A stretch of DNA of 64,000 nucleotides, from assembly GCF_000342005.1 (NCBI RefSeq), contig NZ_AOHO01000078.1, positions 186,001 to 250,000 of the forward strand, read 5' to 3'. Both the position numbers and the translations under genes were made by a program. Positions 25,935 to 35,090 of the stretch are shown in pieces. Numbering within the stretch: position 1 is the stretch's first letter; every line of letters starts with the position of its first letter. The DNA is from Amycolatopsis decaplanina DSM 44594 (lineage in GTDB: Bacteria > Actinomycetota > Actinomycetes > Mycobacteriales > Pseudonocardiaceae). The notes beneath the pieces were generated by a model that worked only from the letters and a program-made list of their open reading frames with translations, was not told the DNA's origin and did no database searches.

Positions 25935-26684
25935 TCAGCTGACCCACCGACCGCGCTCGTGCTCACACCGGTAGGCGATGGACGACATCTTTTCCCTTAT
26001 GTCGGCTCGGAATACCGCCATACGGGGCCCGGACAAGGAGATCGCTGCCAGCCGATCTCCGCGGATCATGATGGGTACCGCGGCGGTGAACAGCTTGTGG
26101 TGCGTCATACCGTCATCGAAGGCAATCCTGGGGGCGACACGCTCGGTTGGCGATTCCTGCCGCCTGCTCCAAAGCACTGCCTGCCCGGCTGCCACTTGGT
26201 GCGCCTGCCACCGTCGCCTGAAGTCGATCGGCCTGCTGAGCATGCTGTCACCCGGCGGCTCGAACTGGTCGACACAGCGGACTACACGGTCCTCGACGAC
26301 CATCAACTGAACCAGCATGTGCGTCGACTCGTACAAGGACAACATGCCCTTCAGTGCGTGACGGCGCACGACCGCGTGACCGTCACCGGCCATACCCATC
26401 GTCGAATCGCGATCGCTCAGTTCGTATCCCGCGGTCGTGCGGCGGACCACTCGTTCAGCCTCGAGAGTATGCAGTAGACGATGCGCAGTTGTCTTGGCCA
26501 AGCACACTCCCCTGGCTATCTCAGCGAGCCCGCATGGAATTTCTTTCTGCCCCAGAAAGCGAATGATCAGAGTGATTTTACCCACGATATTGCGCGATTT
26601 ATTCGATGAATTCGCCACATCCACAACGGTCCGTTCCGCACGAGGTGAACAAGCGGTCGTCAATTTTACTCCTGCGATAGTCAA
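25935..26684 (-). CDS. IclR-family transcriptional regulator
   Basis: The protein has an N-terminal HTH (PCGLAEIARGVCLAKTTAHR, LLHTLEAERVV) and a C-terminal effector-like domain of the IclR type, with HHKLFTAAVPIMIRGDRLAA near the end. The frame opens with TTG at 26684, but a second TTG at 26660 has GGAG five bases upstream and is the better start (about 241 residues). It may read the TGTTCC...GGAACA repeats near 5666 and 24081. It marks the right edge of the cluster. Confidence 0.75.
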   Translation of the reverse strand: MTIAGVKLTTACSPRAERTVVDVANSSNKSRNIVGKITLIIRFLGQKEIPCGLAEIARGVCLAKTTAHRLLHTLEAERVVRRTTAGYELSDRDSTMGMAGDGHAVVRRHALKGMLSLYESTHMLVQLMVVEDRVVRCVDQFEPPGDSMLSRPIDFRRRWQAHQVAAGQAVLWSRRQESPTERVAPRIAFDDGMTHHKLFTAAVPIMIRGDRLAAISLSGPRMAVFRADIREKMSSIAYRCEHERGRWVS

Positions 26685-27106
26685 GGTTGCCGGCAGAGTT
26701 CGGAGAGCGAGTCCTCACGATTCAACAACAGCGTTCTTCCGCGTATGACACTGACCGGCCGATATGCGGCAATGCGCAACGCATACTGACCGTAGCACGC
26801 GGCCACAAAGGACAACCAGAGAGAGCGATCCATTCATCGCGGAGAATCATGAACGAACCTTCCTCATCGAAATATGGGCCAACGGCCGGCGTGCGCGACG
26901 GCTCGCGACGGCAGCGGTCGGACAAGAGGCCGTGGCGGCCGAGAAGATCTGGGTTCATCGGCATTCGTCTATCCGCGGGTCGAGCATGGCCGCGAGCGTC
27001 CTGAGCGCCACGTACGAGACGATGAACGTGGCAACCGGAACGTGCCCGCGACCCCCGATATCGATGCCGCGCCGAGCCCGAAGTGCATGAAGGTCCGCCT
27101 CGCGGT

Positions 27107-27127
27107 GGTCGTGAGTGGCGATTCGGG
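27107..27127. repeat. Interspersed intergenic repeat, copy 1
   Basis: A 21-base word containing GTGAGTGGCGATTCGGG is repeated exactly at 35047-35067. Both copies are intergenic and flank the secretion locus. I recall similar phrases scattered through Amycolatopsis genomes, unverified. Confidence 0.6.
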
Positions 27128-27192
27128 TTCCATAATGACCGTCATTATCACTAACGCCCCCTCGACCCAGCGCTGTCCGCCAGGCAAACGGG

Positions 27193-27245
27193 GTTGCGAA
27201 AGCCACTTTCGCAACCTTCAACGTTGCGAAAGTGGCTTTCGCAAC
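27193..27245. repeat. Nested double palindrome (GTTGCGAAAG family)
   Basis: Two 23-base units (27193-27215 and 27223-27245) are each a hairpin, GTTGCGAAAG plus three bases plus CTTTCGCAAC, and are exact reverse complements of each other. The whole can fold as one long hairpin or two small ones. It looks like a mobile intergenic repeat. Confidence 0.75.
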
Positions 27246-27358
27246 GCCTTACGGCTGGGTCAGCGGCACGAGACTCGTGACCACCTCGAACGAACCGACC
27301 CTGACGCGCGCACCCGCATGAAGCACAAACCCCAGCCACGGCTTTCGCGCCACGGCCC

Positions 27359-28792
27359 TCATCCCCTGCCGGTCATGGCGTCGTCGGTCTCGGTGAGCTG
27401 GATCTCGGCCGGTGAGCGGATGTGCTGGACCAGCAGCGGCGCCTCGGAGCCGATCTTGGCCAGGAAGGTTCCGCGGCCGAGTCCCATGATGGTGTCCTCA
27501 GTCCCCGCCGGCAGGTCGTACAGGTCGACGCAGGCGAGGGCATCGCTACGCAAGGACTGTCCGAAGATGAACACCGTCTCGGCTTCCTGCAGCAACGAGC
27601 GGGCGGCCGATTCCGCGGGGAGATCCGATACGTGGTGAAACCCCGCCATCGTCGCCAGACCCAGTCCGCGGGCAAGTTTCGTGTTGCGCTGGAACACCTT
27701 GCCGAGCGCGCCCTCCGCGACGTGCCAGCCTTCCTCGACGATGTTGACCGTCTGCATCAGCCGCTGCGAACGCTGCGCGAGCATGTTCGTTTGCCAAGTG
27801 TTGATGACCGTCATGACGATCCGGAGGGCGGGCCCCTCCACCGGAAGGGCCGAGATGTCGAAGTGGACCAACCCGCTGGGGTGGTCGAGCTGCACGTCGG
27901 GCGAGGTCTCCCCGTCCACCAGACCGGCGAGGTCTTCTTCGATCATCCGCTCCAGTGCGAAGGCCGGGTCGAAACCCCACTCTCGCAGTTCGGCGACGGG
28001 GATGCCGATGTTCTTCGCGGCCTCGGCGGCGGGTTTGATCAGGTGATGGACGATGTCGCCGATCACCGGGACGCGGGCGCGTTCCCGCGCGTCCCTCGTC
28101 GCGGCGAACAGGGCGATCCGCAGCGCTTTGCCCTCACGTTCGCTCACCTCGCGGCCGAGCGCTTCGGCGAGGACGGCGCGAAGCAGCATCATCTGCCCGG
28201 TGGGCCGCCCTGCCTGCTTGCCGAGTTCGCCCGCCTCGCCCAGCGAGATGACCGGATCGAGCAGGTTCAGCCTGCTCCCGGTGCCGTCCACCGCGAACCG
28301 GATCGACGGAGCGCCGACTGCGCGGGCGAGCCGGGTGTACTCCCCTTGTCCCGCTTGGGTCTTCTTGTCGAGTACGACCACGCGGCGACCGGACAGCAGC
28401 AGCTGGCGGAGCGTTCCCCAGGTCTTGAGCAGAGAACTCTTGCCCTTGCCGACGTCGCCGATCACGGCGACGTTGGGCGCCGAAACCAGCTTGTCGTCGT
28501 AGGCGATGAAGGGGTCGTGGCACACCAACTGCCCGGAAAGCCTGTCGGTGCCGAGGATCAGGCCCCGGTGTGTCGTCGGCGGTGAGGACAGGGCCAGGTT
28601 CAGCGCCTCCGCCTGCCGCGTCGTCGACCGCGCGCCGGCCTCACGGGGTTCGTACCAGCCCGCCCGGTCCAGCCAGCGCGTCCGGCGCACGTCGCGGCGT
28701 TTCTTCCGCCGCGCCCCTGGCTCGGCCACCGGCGGCGGCATCTGCCGTGCTTCGGGAGCACCGGGCATGGCCGCCGACGTCCGTACCGTCAT
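27359..28792 (-). CDS. VirB4/TraC-like secretion ATPase
   Basis: The 477-residue AAA-like protein has a Walker A loop VIGDVGKGKSS (about 111-120), an acidic stretch NIVEEGWHV in the Walker B position, and a layout (LILGTDRLSGQLVCHDPFIA, LNLLDPVISLGEAGELG) shared with ATPases encoded beside SCO6880-type proteins. ATG 28792 overlaps the upstream stop (ATGA). It is the last gene of the operon and should power the membrane complex from the cytoplasmic side. Other VirB4-like domains may be split between this gene and the next. Confidence 0.75.
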   Translation of the reverse strand: MTVRTSAAMPGAPEARQMPPPVAEPGARRKKRRDVRRTRWLDRAGWYEPREAGARSTTRQAEALNLALSSPPTTHRGLILGTDRLSGQLVCHDPFIAYDDKLVSAPNVAVIGDVGKGKSSLLKTWGTLRQLLLSGRRVVVLDKKTQAGQGEYTRLARAVGAPSIRFAVDGTGSRLNLLDPVISLGEAGELGKQAGRPTGQMMLLRAVLAEALGREVSEREGKALRIALFAATRDARERARVPVIGDIVHHLIKPAAEAAKNIGIPVAELREWGFDPAFALERMIEEDLAGLVDGETSPDVQLDHPSGLVHFDISALPVEGPALRIVMTVINTWQTNMLAQRSQRLMQTVNIVEEGWHVAEGALGKVFQRNTKLARGLGLATMAGFHHVSDLPAESAARSLLQEAETVFIFGQSLRSDALACVDLYDLPAGTEDTIMGLGRGTFLAKIGSEAPLLVQHIRSPAEIQLTETDDAMTGRG

Positions 28793-30261
28793 TTGGGTAC
28801 CGCCATTCCCCGCGCCAACGGATAGGTGGTGATCGCCGCCGCGTCGTGCCACGTGTCCTGCCATTCCAGTCTTCCGATCGCGCAGTTGGCCGCGGCGTTG
28901 CCGACCCGCGTGGATGCCCTGGCCAGCTCACCCTCGTCGGCGGCGGTGACCGAGAGGGCCATGGACCAGTCGACGCCGTGGTGACCGCTGCCGGGTGAAA
29001 GGTCGTCGAGCCGTCGCCGGGACGCGGACAGCAGCAGGTCGTCGGTACCGTCGCCGACCTGACCCTTTTCCGCGGCGTTGTGCCTGCTCGCGCCGTCGAC
29101 GGTGACGTCGCGGACGGCCCGCGCCCTGGCGATCCGCGCCGGGACGAACTCCATCCGCACGCTGAGCGTCCGGATCACCGCCGGGTTGACTTCGACCAGC
29201 AGCGGCGCGAGCCAATGCGGACCGAGTGGCACGGCGCCGATGCCGTCCCTGGGCACCACGGCCACCCGATGCAGCCAGCGGTCGTTCACCGTCATGTGCC
29301 CGCGGTCGGAGCGGTAGTCCTGCCAGCAGTTGTGCCAGCGGATCCCCTCGTGTTGATCCACCGGGAACGCCGGATCCTGCATCGACCGCAGGACCGCGCA
29401 GGTGCGCTGTTCGCCCAGCACCCGGGGCCGCACCAGATCCGCCCGGCTCACCAGATCGGCGAGCCTCGCCAGTTCCTCGCGCACCAGTCCGGCCCAGCCC
29501 GTCTCGCCCTGCCCGTGCCGGCGGGCGGCGGCGGCGAACTCGCCGTTCAGCGGGAATCGGGCCACGAGGTAGTTCCGGTGCTGTTCGGCGGTGTGCGCGG
29601 TGAGGTCGATCAGGTCCTCATAGGACTTGACGAGCGCCTCGATACCCGGCCGCTCGGAGATCCTGGCCGCGACGAACGCGCGATGGCGCGCGGGGTCGTG
29701 GGGCAGGATCCGGTTGATCTGCTGAAGACCGCGCAGGAAGGAGCCGTCCCGGGCCAGCTGGGACAGCATCACGCCGTACCGGGCCGAGGCTGACTCGAAC
29801 TCGGCGACTGTGCGCAGCCCTTGCGGCTGCCCGTCGACCTCCATCACCACCGACAGATACGGGGTTTCGCCAGGATTCGAGTGCCGCAGGATGAACATGT
29901 CCTCGTGCGGTGTCCCGGCCAGGTCCAGCGGCGCCACCCGGCCGAGCGGTGGTGGCAGGACCGCCTGTTCGCTGCCCGGCTCGGCGGTGAAGGCGGTGAC
30001 CCCGCGACGTCGGCGCACCAGGAACCGCCACCGGCGGACCCAGCCCGCCGCGACGGACCGCTGCCCGTTCCACGGGTACAGGACGGTGACACCGACGAGA
30101 AGGACGGCGATACCCACGATGGTGCCCGCGACGCCGCCGATCCCCAGCCACAGCCAGCCTGCCAGCAGGCCGACGACGCCGAGGGCGACCCCGGTGCGAC
30201 CGTCCACTTTGCCCAGCAGGCCGCGGCCGACGACTTCCCCGCCCAGAATCGAAGTGCGCAT
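28789..30261 (-). CDS. SCO6880-like conjugation/secretion protein
   Basis: The 490-residue protein has two N-terminal membrane spans (GVALGVVGLLAGWLWLGIGG and the following GTIVGIAVLLVGVTVLYPW), a PrgI-like start, and a long cytosolic part (FILRHSNPGETPYLSVVMEV, FLRGLQQINRILPHDP) as in the SCO6880 family of actinobacteria. It may correspond to VirB3 plus the N-terminal part of VirB4. It is joined to its neighbours by TGATG and ATGA overlaps, so it works in fixed ratio with the ATPase. Confidence 0.75.
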   Translation of the reverse strand: MRTSILGGEVVGRGLLGKVDGRTGVALGVVGLLAGWLWLGIGGVAGTIVGIAVLLVGVTVLYPWNGQRSVAAGWVRRWRFLVRRRRGVTAFTAEPGSEQAVLPPPLGRVAPLDLAGTPHEDMFILRHSNPGETPYLSVVMEVDGQPQGLRTVAEFESASARYGVMLSQLARDGSFLRGLQQINRILPHDPARHRAFVAARISERPGIEALVKSYEDLIDLTAHTAEQHRNYLVARFPLNGEFAAAARRHGQGETGWAGLVREELARLADLVSRADLVRPRVLGEQRTCAVLRSMQDPAFPVDQHEGIRWHNCWQDYRSDRGHMTVNDRWLHRVAVVPRDGIGAVPLGPHWLAPLLVEVNPAVIRTLSVRMEFVPARIARARAVRDVTVDGASRHNAAEKGQVGDGTDDLLLSASRRRLDDLSPGSGHHGVDWSMALSVTAADEGELARASTRVGNAAANCAIGRLEWQDTWHDAAAITTYPLARGMAVPK

Positions 30262-31385
30262 CAGGCACGCCCCCGGATCGGAGACGAGATCTTCTCGGTG
30301 TGGGTCTCCGCCTCAAGGTGACCCGAGAGAGCGGGCGCGTTCTGCCGTTGCTCAGCCTGTCCCCTGTCACGCTGCGAACTCTGCTGTTCCCGCTGCCGTT
30401 GTTCGTACGCCTGCTCGATGGAATGCGAACGCTCCGGACCACGGTCGATCATCGGCGTCGAAAGCGCTGGACCCCGTTCCAGGGAGACGGCGACCGATTC
30501 GCGAACGCCGACTGGAGCCGAAGGCCGTGCACTCGACCGGGCCGCCGCTCCGGTTCGTGTCGTCGGAAGCCGGCGCAGGATCATCAAGGGCGTCACGCTC
30601 GACACGATGAGGGCGACGGCCAGCAGGCACAACTGGATCAGGCCGGGTATGCCCGCGGGGTCCCCCTCGGCCGCACCGAAAGCTCCGAACGCGGCGGCGA
30701 GCAGCAGGAAGAGCAGTGGCTTCGCGAAGATCAAGCCGAGCCAGAGGCCGGGCACCCGCAGCGCCTTCGGCCGCCAGACAGGATGTACCAGCATGCCCCA
30801 GCCGATTCCGGCGATGATTCCGGCGACGGGCAGGCCGATCTTCTCCACCGCGAGGATAAGGAAGATGCCGAGCGCGCCGGCGACGATCAGCATCGAAACG
30901 ATCAGGCCTGTGAACGCCCCGCCCGGCAGTTTGTCAGCGGTGATCCCGGCCAGTTTCTCCACCCGGGAGCCGGTCTGGCCGATCGTGGTGGCGCCCCAGC
31001 CGGTGATCCCCTCGGTGGCCGCGTTCGCGACGCTCGACACCAGAACCCCGATCGCTGGGGAGAAGACGATCAGCAGCACGGCCAACGGCAGGTATTTGAA
31101 CAGCGACTCGCGCAGGTCGTCCCGGCCGCCGCGACGCAGTCCGTGGAAGACCGAGAAGATGGCGGCGAACGCCATGACCACCAGCCCGAGACCGGCGGCA
31201 GCTGCGTACTGAGTCAGAAAACCCGGCGCGGCGGGATTGACGTTTCCCTGCTCCCCCAAGCCGTTCAGCACCTGCTTGACCAGATCGAACGCGGAGGCGT
31301 GCACCGAGTTCGCGAGGTCGTCGAGCGGGGTCGACGCGTCGGGGACGAACTCCGCGAGGTGGCCGCGGCCGTCGATACCAGGCAT
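30261..31385 (-). CDS. VirB6/TrbL-like polytopic membrane protein
   Basis: The 374-residue protein has about six to seven membrane spans between residues 60 and 260 (AAAGLGLVVMAFAAIFSVFH, LPLAVLLIVFSPAIGVLVSS, GLIVSMLIVAGALGIFLILA, AGIIAGIGWGMLVHP, LLFLLLAAAFGAFGAA, IQLCLLAVALIVSSVTPLMI) and a charged, Gln/Arg-rich cytosolic tail. This is the profile of the inner channel component of type IV secretion systems. It starts ten bases after the small membrane gene. Confidence 0.7.
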   Translation of the reverse strand: MPGIDGRGHLAEFVPDASTPLDDLANSVHASAFDLVKQVLNGLGEQGNVNPAAPGFLTQYAAAAGLGLVVMAFAAIFSVFHGLRRGGRDDLRESLFKYLPLAVLLIVFSPAIGVLVSSVANAATEGITGWGATTIGQTGSRVEKLAGITADKLPGGAFTGLIVSMLIVAGALGIFLILAVEKIGLPVAGIIAGIGWGMLVHPVWRPKALRVPGLWLGLIFAKPLLFLLLAAAFGAFGAAEGDPAGIPGLIQLCLLAVALIVSSVTPLMILRRLPTTRTGAAARSSARPSAPVGVRESVAVSLERGPALSTPMIDRGPERSHSIEQAYEQRQREQQSSQRDRGQAEQRQNAPALSGHLEAETHTEKISSPIRGRA

Positions 31386-31395
31386 CTCATGCCTC

Positions 31396-31698
31396 TCAGA
31401 AGACGGACAGGATGGCGCCGAAGATCAGCCCCAGGCTCGCCAGCACGGCGAGTCCGATCACCGAGCGCTTGAGCGAAGCCGAATGTTCGGCGACCGACGT
31501 GTGGTACCCGTGCCGCTTCGCTGACTGCAGTTCCAGCGTCGCGCGGATCGCGCCGAAGGCGATCACGACGAATGCCAGACCCCACGCTCCACCGAGCAGC
31601 TTCTTCCAGGCGGCGTTGAAGTCGACGCCGAAGACGCCGAAGTTGGGCACGACACCGTCGAAGGGATTCGGTGACTGGGCGAGAAAGTGGAGAATCAT
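31396..31698 (-). CDS. Small two-span membrane protein (VirB2-like position)
   Basis: This 100-residue protein has two hydrophobic helices (LGGAWGLAFVVIAFGAIRAT and SVIGLAVLASLGLIFGAIL) with a short basic loop. ATG 31698 follows GGAAGG and overlaps the upstream stop by four bases. Size, topology and position match the pilin-like subunit of Gram-positive type IV systems, but no specific family was recognised. Confidence 0.65.
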   Translation of the reverse strand: MILHFLAQSPNPFDGVVPNFGVFGVDFNAAWKKLLGGAWGLAFVVIAFGAIRATLELQSAKRHGYHTSVAEHSASLKRSVIGLAVLASLGLIFGAILSVF

Positions 31699-32450
31699 TG
31701 GTTCGCGGCCTTCCCGTGACGTCGGCTGTCGAGTTGAACGACCTGGTTCGGAGTCCTCGGCGGGAGCATCGCCGGGCGGCTTCGCGAGGACAGCTGTTTC
31801 AGCGCGTGAGACACCGCGGTCACCAGGGGGTCCCACCGTGCTTCGTCATCGGCCGGAACGATCCCGCCGGGCAGCTTGACGCGGATCACCTCCGCCGTCC
31901 GTTCCCCGAAGGTCTTGGCGATCTTGCGGCCGAGCATCCGATGCGCGCCGGTCTGGATGCCGACGACGATCGCCGTGCTCACCAGATCCGGACGGCCTTC
32001 GGCCGCCAGCCTGTCGAGCATCCACCAAGCCGCCCTTGCCGCGTGGAGGTCGTCGGGGATCGGAAGGACCAGCTGGTCGGTGGTCCAGCTCTGCCGTCGC
32101 CAGTCGGTACCGTGCGGATCGGCGGGCATATCCGCGACGACCAGGCCGTCGAGCCTGATCGTGCCGACACCGTTCCACAGCCGCACGTTGACATGGCGGG
32201 GTTCGAGGCCGGCGTAGAGCTTCCTGGCGACAGTGCTCTTGAAGGTCCGTGGCTGGACGTTGGCGACCGTGACAAGCCCGTAGACGGCTTCGGGAGCGGC
32301 CTCTTCCGTCGCTTTCTTCTGCTTTTCCTTACGCCCCTCCGGGCGGCGGGCGGGCGCGGGCGGCTCCGGGGCCGGGAGCGGCTGGTAGGCGACCGGCCTG
32401 CTGAGGTCGACGGGTTGTTCGGCCTCGTAGCCCGGCGGGTGCTCAGACAT
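31695..32450 (-). CDS. Conserved protein of the secretion operon, function unknown
   Basis: The 251-residue protein begins with about 50 Pro/Glu/Lys-rich residues, then a compact domain (YGLVTVANVQPRTFKSTVAR, LWNGVGTIRLDGLVVADMPA, AWWMLDRLAAEGRPDLVSTA, IVVGIQTG). It may be the C-terminal part of a ParA/MinD-like fold without the P-loop. ATG 32450 follows GGAGGGG and overlaps the NlpC gene by eight bases. It has no membrane span and is probably a cytosolic partner of the ATPase. Confidence 0.6.
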   Translation of the reverse strand: MSEHPPGYEAEQPVDLSRPVAYQPLPAPEPPAPARRPEGRKEKQKKATEEAAPEAVYGLVTVANVQPRTFKSTVARKLYAGLEPRHVNVRLWNGVGTIRLDGLVVADMPADPHGTDWRRQSWTTDQLVLPIPDDLHAARAAWWMLDRLAAEGRPDLVSTAIVVGIQTGAHRMLGRKIAKTFGERTAEVIRVKLPGGIVPADDEARWDPLVTAVSHALKQLSSRSRPAMLPPRTPNQVVQLDSRRHGKAANQ

Positions 32451-33561
32451 GCTGATCAGCCCCTCCTCCTGGAATGGGCCGGACGACTTCCGCCCGGAAG
32501 TCCCCACCGGTGCGCACCGGGGAGACCTTGACGACATCACCGCTCTGCGGCGCTTCCACCATGTACGGGACGCCGTCGACAACACCGAGAAACAGCGCCA
32601 CGTGGTGCACGACGGCGCCGTAGAACACCAGGTCCCCCGGCAGTGCCGCACCCCACGGGATGACCGCCCCGCCGCCGGCGTGCTGTGCGCGCGAGGTCCG
32701 CGGTAGGGAAACCCCGACCTGGGCGTAGGAATAGAGCATCAATCCACTGCAGTCGAAACCGACCTTGGCGAAATCTCCGTTCGCGTCGGCGACACCGCCG
32801 TCACGGATGCCGCGGGACGGCCCCGCCGCGGTCCCGCCGCCCCAGGCGTACGGCGTGCCCAGCCAGGAGAGCGCTGCCGCGAGTACTCGCGCCGTCTCCG
32901 GAGTCGGCGCCTTCACCGTCCCGGTGAGGCCCGCCCCCGGCGGCAGTTCGACGTCGACGCCGTTGGCCCGCACCGCCGTCGGTCCACTTTGGCCGGTCTG
33001 GCAGGTCATCGCGGCCGTGCCGTCGTAGAGGACGTTCGCCAGAGATTCGGCCAGTGGCTGCCATGGTTCGTACTTGCTCGCTCCGGCGCCACTGGCCTGG
33101 ACGACCTGGCCGATGTCGGCGTTCGAGCGGGAATCGGTGTTATAGCCCGGCACGCGAGCGAGCAGGACGGTGAAGAAGCCCTTCGCCGCCATGCCCGCGT
33201 TCTTCCGGTCGTAACCGGCGTAGGCGTTGTTCGGTCCCGGCGCGATCTGCTGGAAGGCGCCGGTCGCCCGGCCGACGACCACGCCGGCTTCGAATCGGGA
33301 CTCCTGCCTCGCGATCTGCAGGGCGATCACGACACCGCGCCGGGTGATCGCCATGCCCTTCGCGGTGGCGACGATGGCCTTGGCGACTTCGAGCTGTGGC
33401 AGTGCGAGGTCCGGAGTGGCGGTTCCGCCCGGCGCGGGCGCCGCCGGCTGAGGAGCCGCACCGGTGCAGGTCAACGCCTCCGCCTCTTCGGGGCGCGGCA
33501 GCACCAACAGCAGGCCGCCCACGGCGAGCACCACGACGGCGAACAAGGCCCTGATCCGCAT
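32443..33561 (-). CDS. NlpC/P60 cell-wall hydrolase with N-terminal anchor
   Basis: The 372-residue protein has one N-terminal hydrophobic segment (LFAVVVLAVGGLLLVLP), a middle domain resembling lytic transglycosylases (IALQIARQESRFEAG and GAFQQIAPG) and a C-terminal NlpC/P60 endopeptidase with Cys in FDCSGLMLYSYAQVG and His in HHVALFLG. Such two-domain enzymes open peptidoglycan for type IV machines (VirB1-like role). It is coupled to the lipoprotein gene by a TGATG overlap. Confidence 0.8.
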   Translation of the reverse strand: MRIRALFAVVVLAVGGLLLVLPRPEEAEALTCTGAAPQPAAPAPGGTATPDLALPQLEVAKAIVATAKGMAITRRGVVIALQIARQESRFEAGVVVGRATGAFQQIAPGPNNAYAGYDRKNAGMAAKGFFTVLLARVPGYNTDSRSNADIGQVVQASGAGASKYEPWQPLAESLANVLYDGTAAMTCQTGQSGPTAVRANGVDVELPPGAGLTGTVKAPTPETARVLAAALSWLGTPYAWGGGTAAGPSRGIRDGGVADANGDFAKVGFDCSGLMLYSYAQVGVSLPRTSRAQHAGGGAVIPWGAALPGDLVFYGAVVHHVALFLGVVDGVPYMVEAPQSGDVVKVSPVRTGGDFRAEVVRPIPGGGADQHV

Positions 33562-34178
33562 CAGCCCGCCTCCACCCTGGTGTCGACCAGCCAGCGCCCG
33601 TCGGTCTGCCGGAGCACCCGGCGCGCCGAACGGACCTGCTCGGCCTCGAAGGCCACGCCCGCCGCGGAATTGACGCGGCGGGCGGAAAGCACCAGATAGG
33701 CCACATCGGCGCTTTGTGGTGCTTCCGGGCTCGACATCGCGGTCACTTCGTCACAACCGCTGCTTAGCTGTTGTTCCCGCATGCTCCGGTAGGTGTCGTC
33801 GGTGTCGCCTTCGCGGCGGTCGTCCTTGGCCGAGGACGAAGTCTGGTAACGCGCCGCGCGATCGAGGTTCGCGTTCATCGGCTCACGCCAGTCGAGCGTG
33901 CACCACTGCCGCAGCCATTCGGCGCTCACCGTCGCGGGATCCGCGAAGATCCCGGCGTCGTCCGGACGGGGGCTTTCGACGGTTGGCAGCGGAATCACCG
34001 TGGCGGGAACGGTCTGGAGCGGCGGCCGGGGAGCGACGGAACCGATAGGAATCCGCGGAGTCTCGGCGGAGGACCGGGGTTCGGGCGGGCGGACGTCGGA
34101 GGGAGCCGTGGTCCCGCAGGCCGCGCAGCCAAGGGCGACCAGCAAGGACGCAGACAGCGGGGCACGGTTCACGTTCAC
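33561..34178 (-). CDS. Probable lipoprotein of the secretion operon
   Basis: The 205-residue protein has a signal segment ending SLLVALGCAACGTT that gives a plausible lipobox (cysteine 18 or 21), then a Pro-rich stretch and a C-terminal domain (DVAYLVLSARRVNSAAGVAF, LRQTDGRWLVDTRVEAG) like the NTF2-fold extracellular domain of VirB8/TcpC-type proteins. It should sit on the outer face of the membrane. It is the first gene of the secretion operon. Confidence 0.6.
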   Translation of the reverse strand: MNVNRAPLSASLLVALGCAACGTTAPSDVRPPEPRSSAETPRIPIGSVAPRPPLQTVPATVIPLPTVESPRPDDAGIFADPATVSAEWLRQWCTLDWREPMNANLDRAARYQTSSSAKDDRREGDTDDTYRSMREQQLSSGCDEVTAMSSPEAPQSADVAYLVLSARRVNSAAGVAFEAEQVRSARRVLRQTDGRWLVDTRVEAG

Positions 34179-34304
34179 CTCCGGAGTCCACTTGAGCGAG
34201 TAATCGCAGTCTGTGGAGCCGAGCCGGACGAAGACCAGCGAAGTCCGCTATTTATGTCCGAACTGCGTACAGCAGGGGTGTGCTCGGGCAGTGAAGGGCG
34301 TTTC

Positions 34305-34853
34305 TCAGCTGTTCCAGACGCTCTTCAGCCGCGCCCCGGGGTGCCAGAAGTTTCCGAGCGCGCCGGTGATCCGCAGCTCTTCCTTGCCGCCGAGTTTCGC
34401 GGGCCAGAGCTGAATCAACGCTTCCGCTACCGCACCTCGTCCGCTTCCGAGATCCGCGACTCCGTGGGACGAGTCCCGCACGTGATAGCGAAGGCGGTAG
34501 TCGCCCGCTCCGTCCTGCAGCAGGTTCAGCGGACTGGCCAGTGTCCGCGACCAGTCCAGCACCGCGGCGAGTCCGGTCGCGGACCAGTATCCGAACTCGA
34601 TGACATCGTCGTAGAGTTCGATCACGTCTTCCGGCCTGCCGGAGTGAACCTCGGTGACGACCCGCACCCGCTTCGCGGTCCACGGCACCTGCAGCTTCAG
34701 CTTTCCACTCGACGCGGTGACCATGCCGGTCCAGGTGGAGACCCCGGGGTTGATCAGCGCGGTGTTCTCGCTGAGATAGAAGTACGGGTACTGCGCATCG
34801 AGAACGCAGTCGACCCGATCGGGATACGCTGCTGTGACGTCGCCGGCTGACAT
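34305..34853 (-). CDS. Uncharacterised actinobacterial protein (YRLRYH...QLWPA family)
   Basis: The 182-residue protein starts at ATG 34853, behind AGGGAA. Its C-terminal half carries GAGDYRLRYHVRDSS and EALIQLWPAKLGGKEEL, a signature I recall from a widespread unnamed actinobacterial family often found near immunity-type genes; this is unverified. It has no signal peptide or membrane span. It could be an immunity protein for the giant toxin or an unrelated cytosolic protein. Confidence 0.6.
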   Translation of the reverse strand: MSAGDVTAAYPDRVDCVLDAQYPYFYLSENTALINPGVSTWTGMVTASSGKLKLQVPWTAKRVRVVTEVHSGRPEDVIELYDDVIEFGYWSATGLAAVLDWSRTLASPLNLLQDGAGDYRLRYHVRDSSHGVADLGSGRGAVAEALIQLWPAKLGGKEELRITGALGNFWHPGARLKSVWNS

Positions 34854-35046
34854 GGTTCCCTGTATAGTGCGTGTCGCTATTTCACGCAGCGCACCGGAAA
34901 CGATTCGGGACTTCCGTCGGCGAATACTGCCCGAGTGAGCGGGTGCTGACAGTACGTGAAGGCCCCTCAGCTCTCGACTGTCCATAAGGGACTCTACTCT
35001 GCGGCCAGACATCCGGTTGATGTCTATATGTACGTTTCCGCAGGAG

Positions 35047-35067
35047 GGTCGTGAGTGGCGATTCGGG
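35047..35067. repeat. Interspersed intergenic repeat, copy 2
   Basis: It is identical over 21 bases to 27107-27127 and in the same orientation. The sequences on either side differ. Confidence 0.6.
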
Positions 35068-35090
35068 AGGGGGCCCTCACGCCTTCCCCA

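Larger units (their letters stand above)
26685..27358. other. Intergenic region with repeats, no gene
   Basis: About 670 bases separate the biosynthetic cluster from the secretion operon. Short frames lack family motifs. It contains a nested palindrome (27193-27245) and one copy of an intergenic repeat (27107-27127) that recurs at 35047-35067. Confidence 0.6.

Noticed and set aside
26955..27221. Minus-strand frames of 81-88 codons
   Set aside because: They run through the nested palindrome and the interspersed repeat, so the openness is not due to coding.
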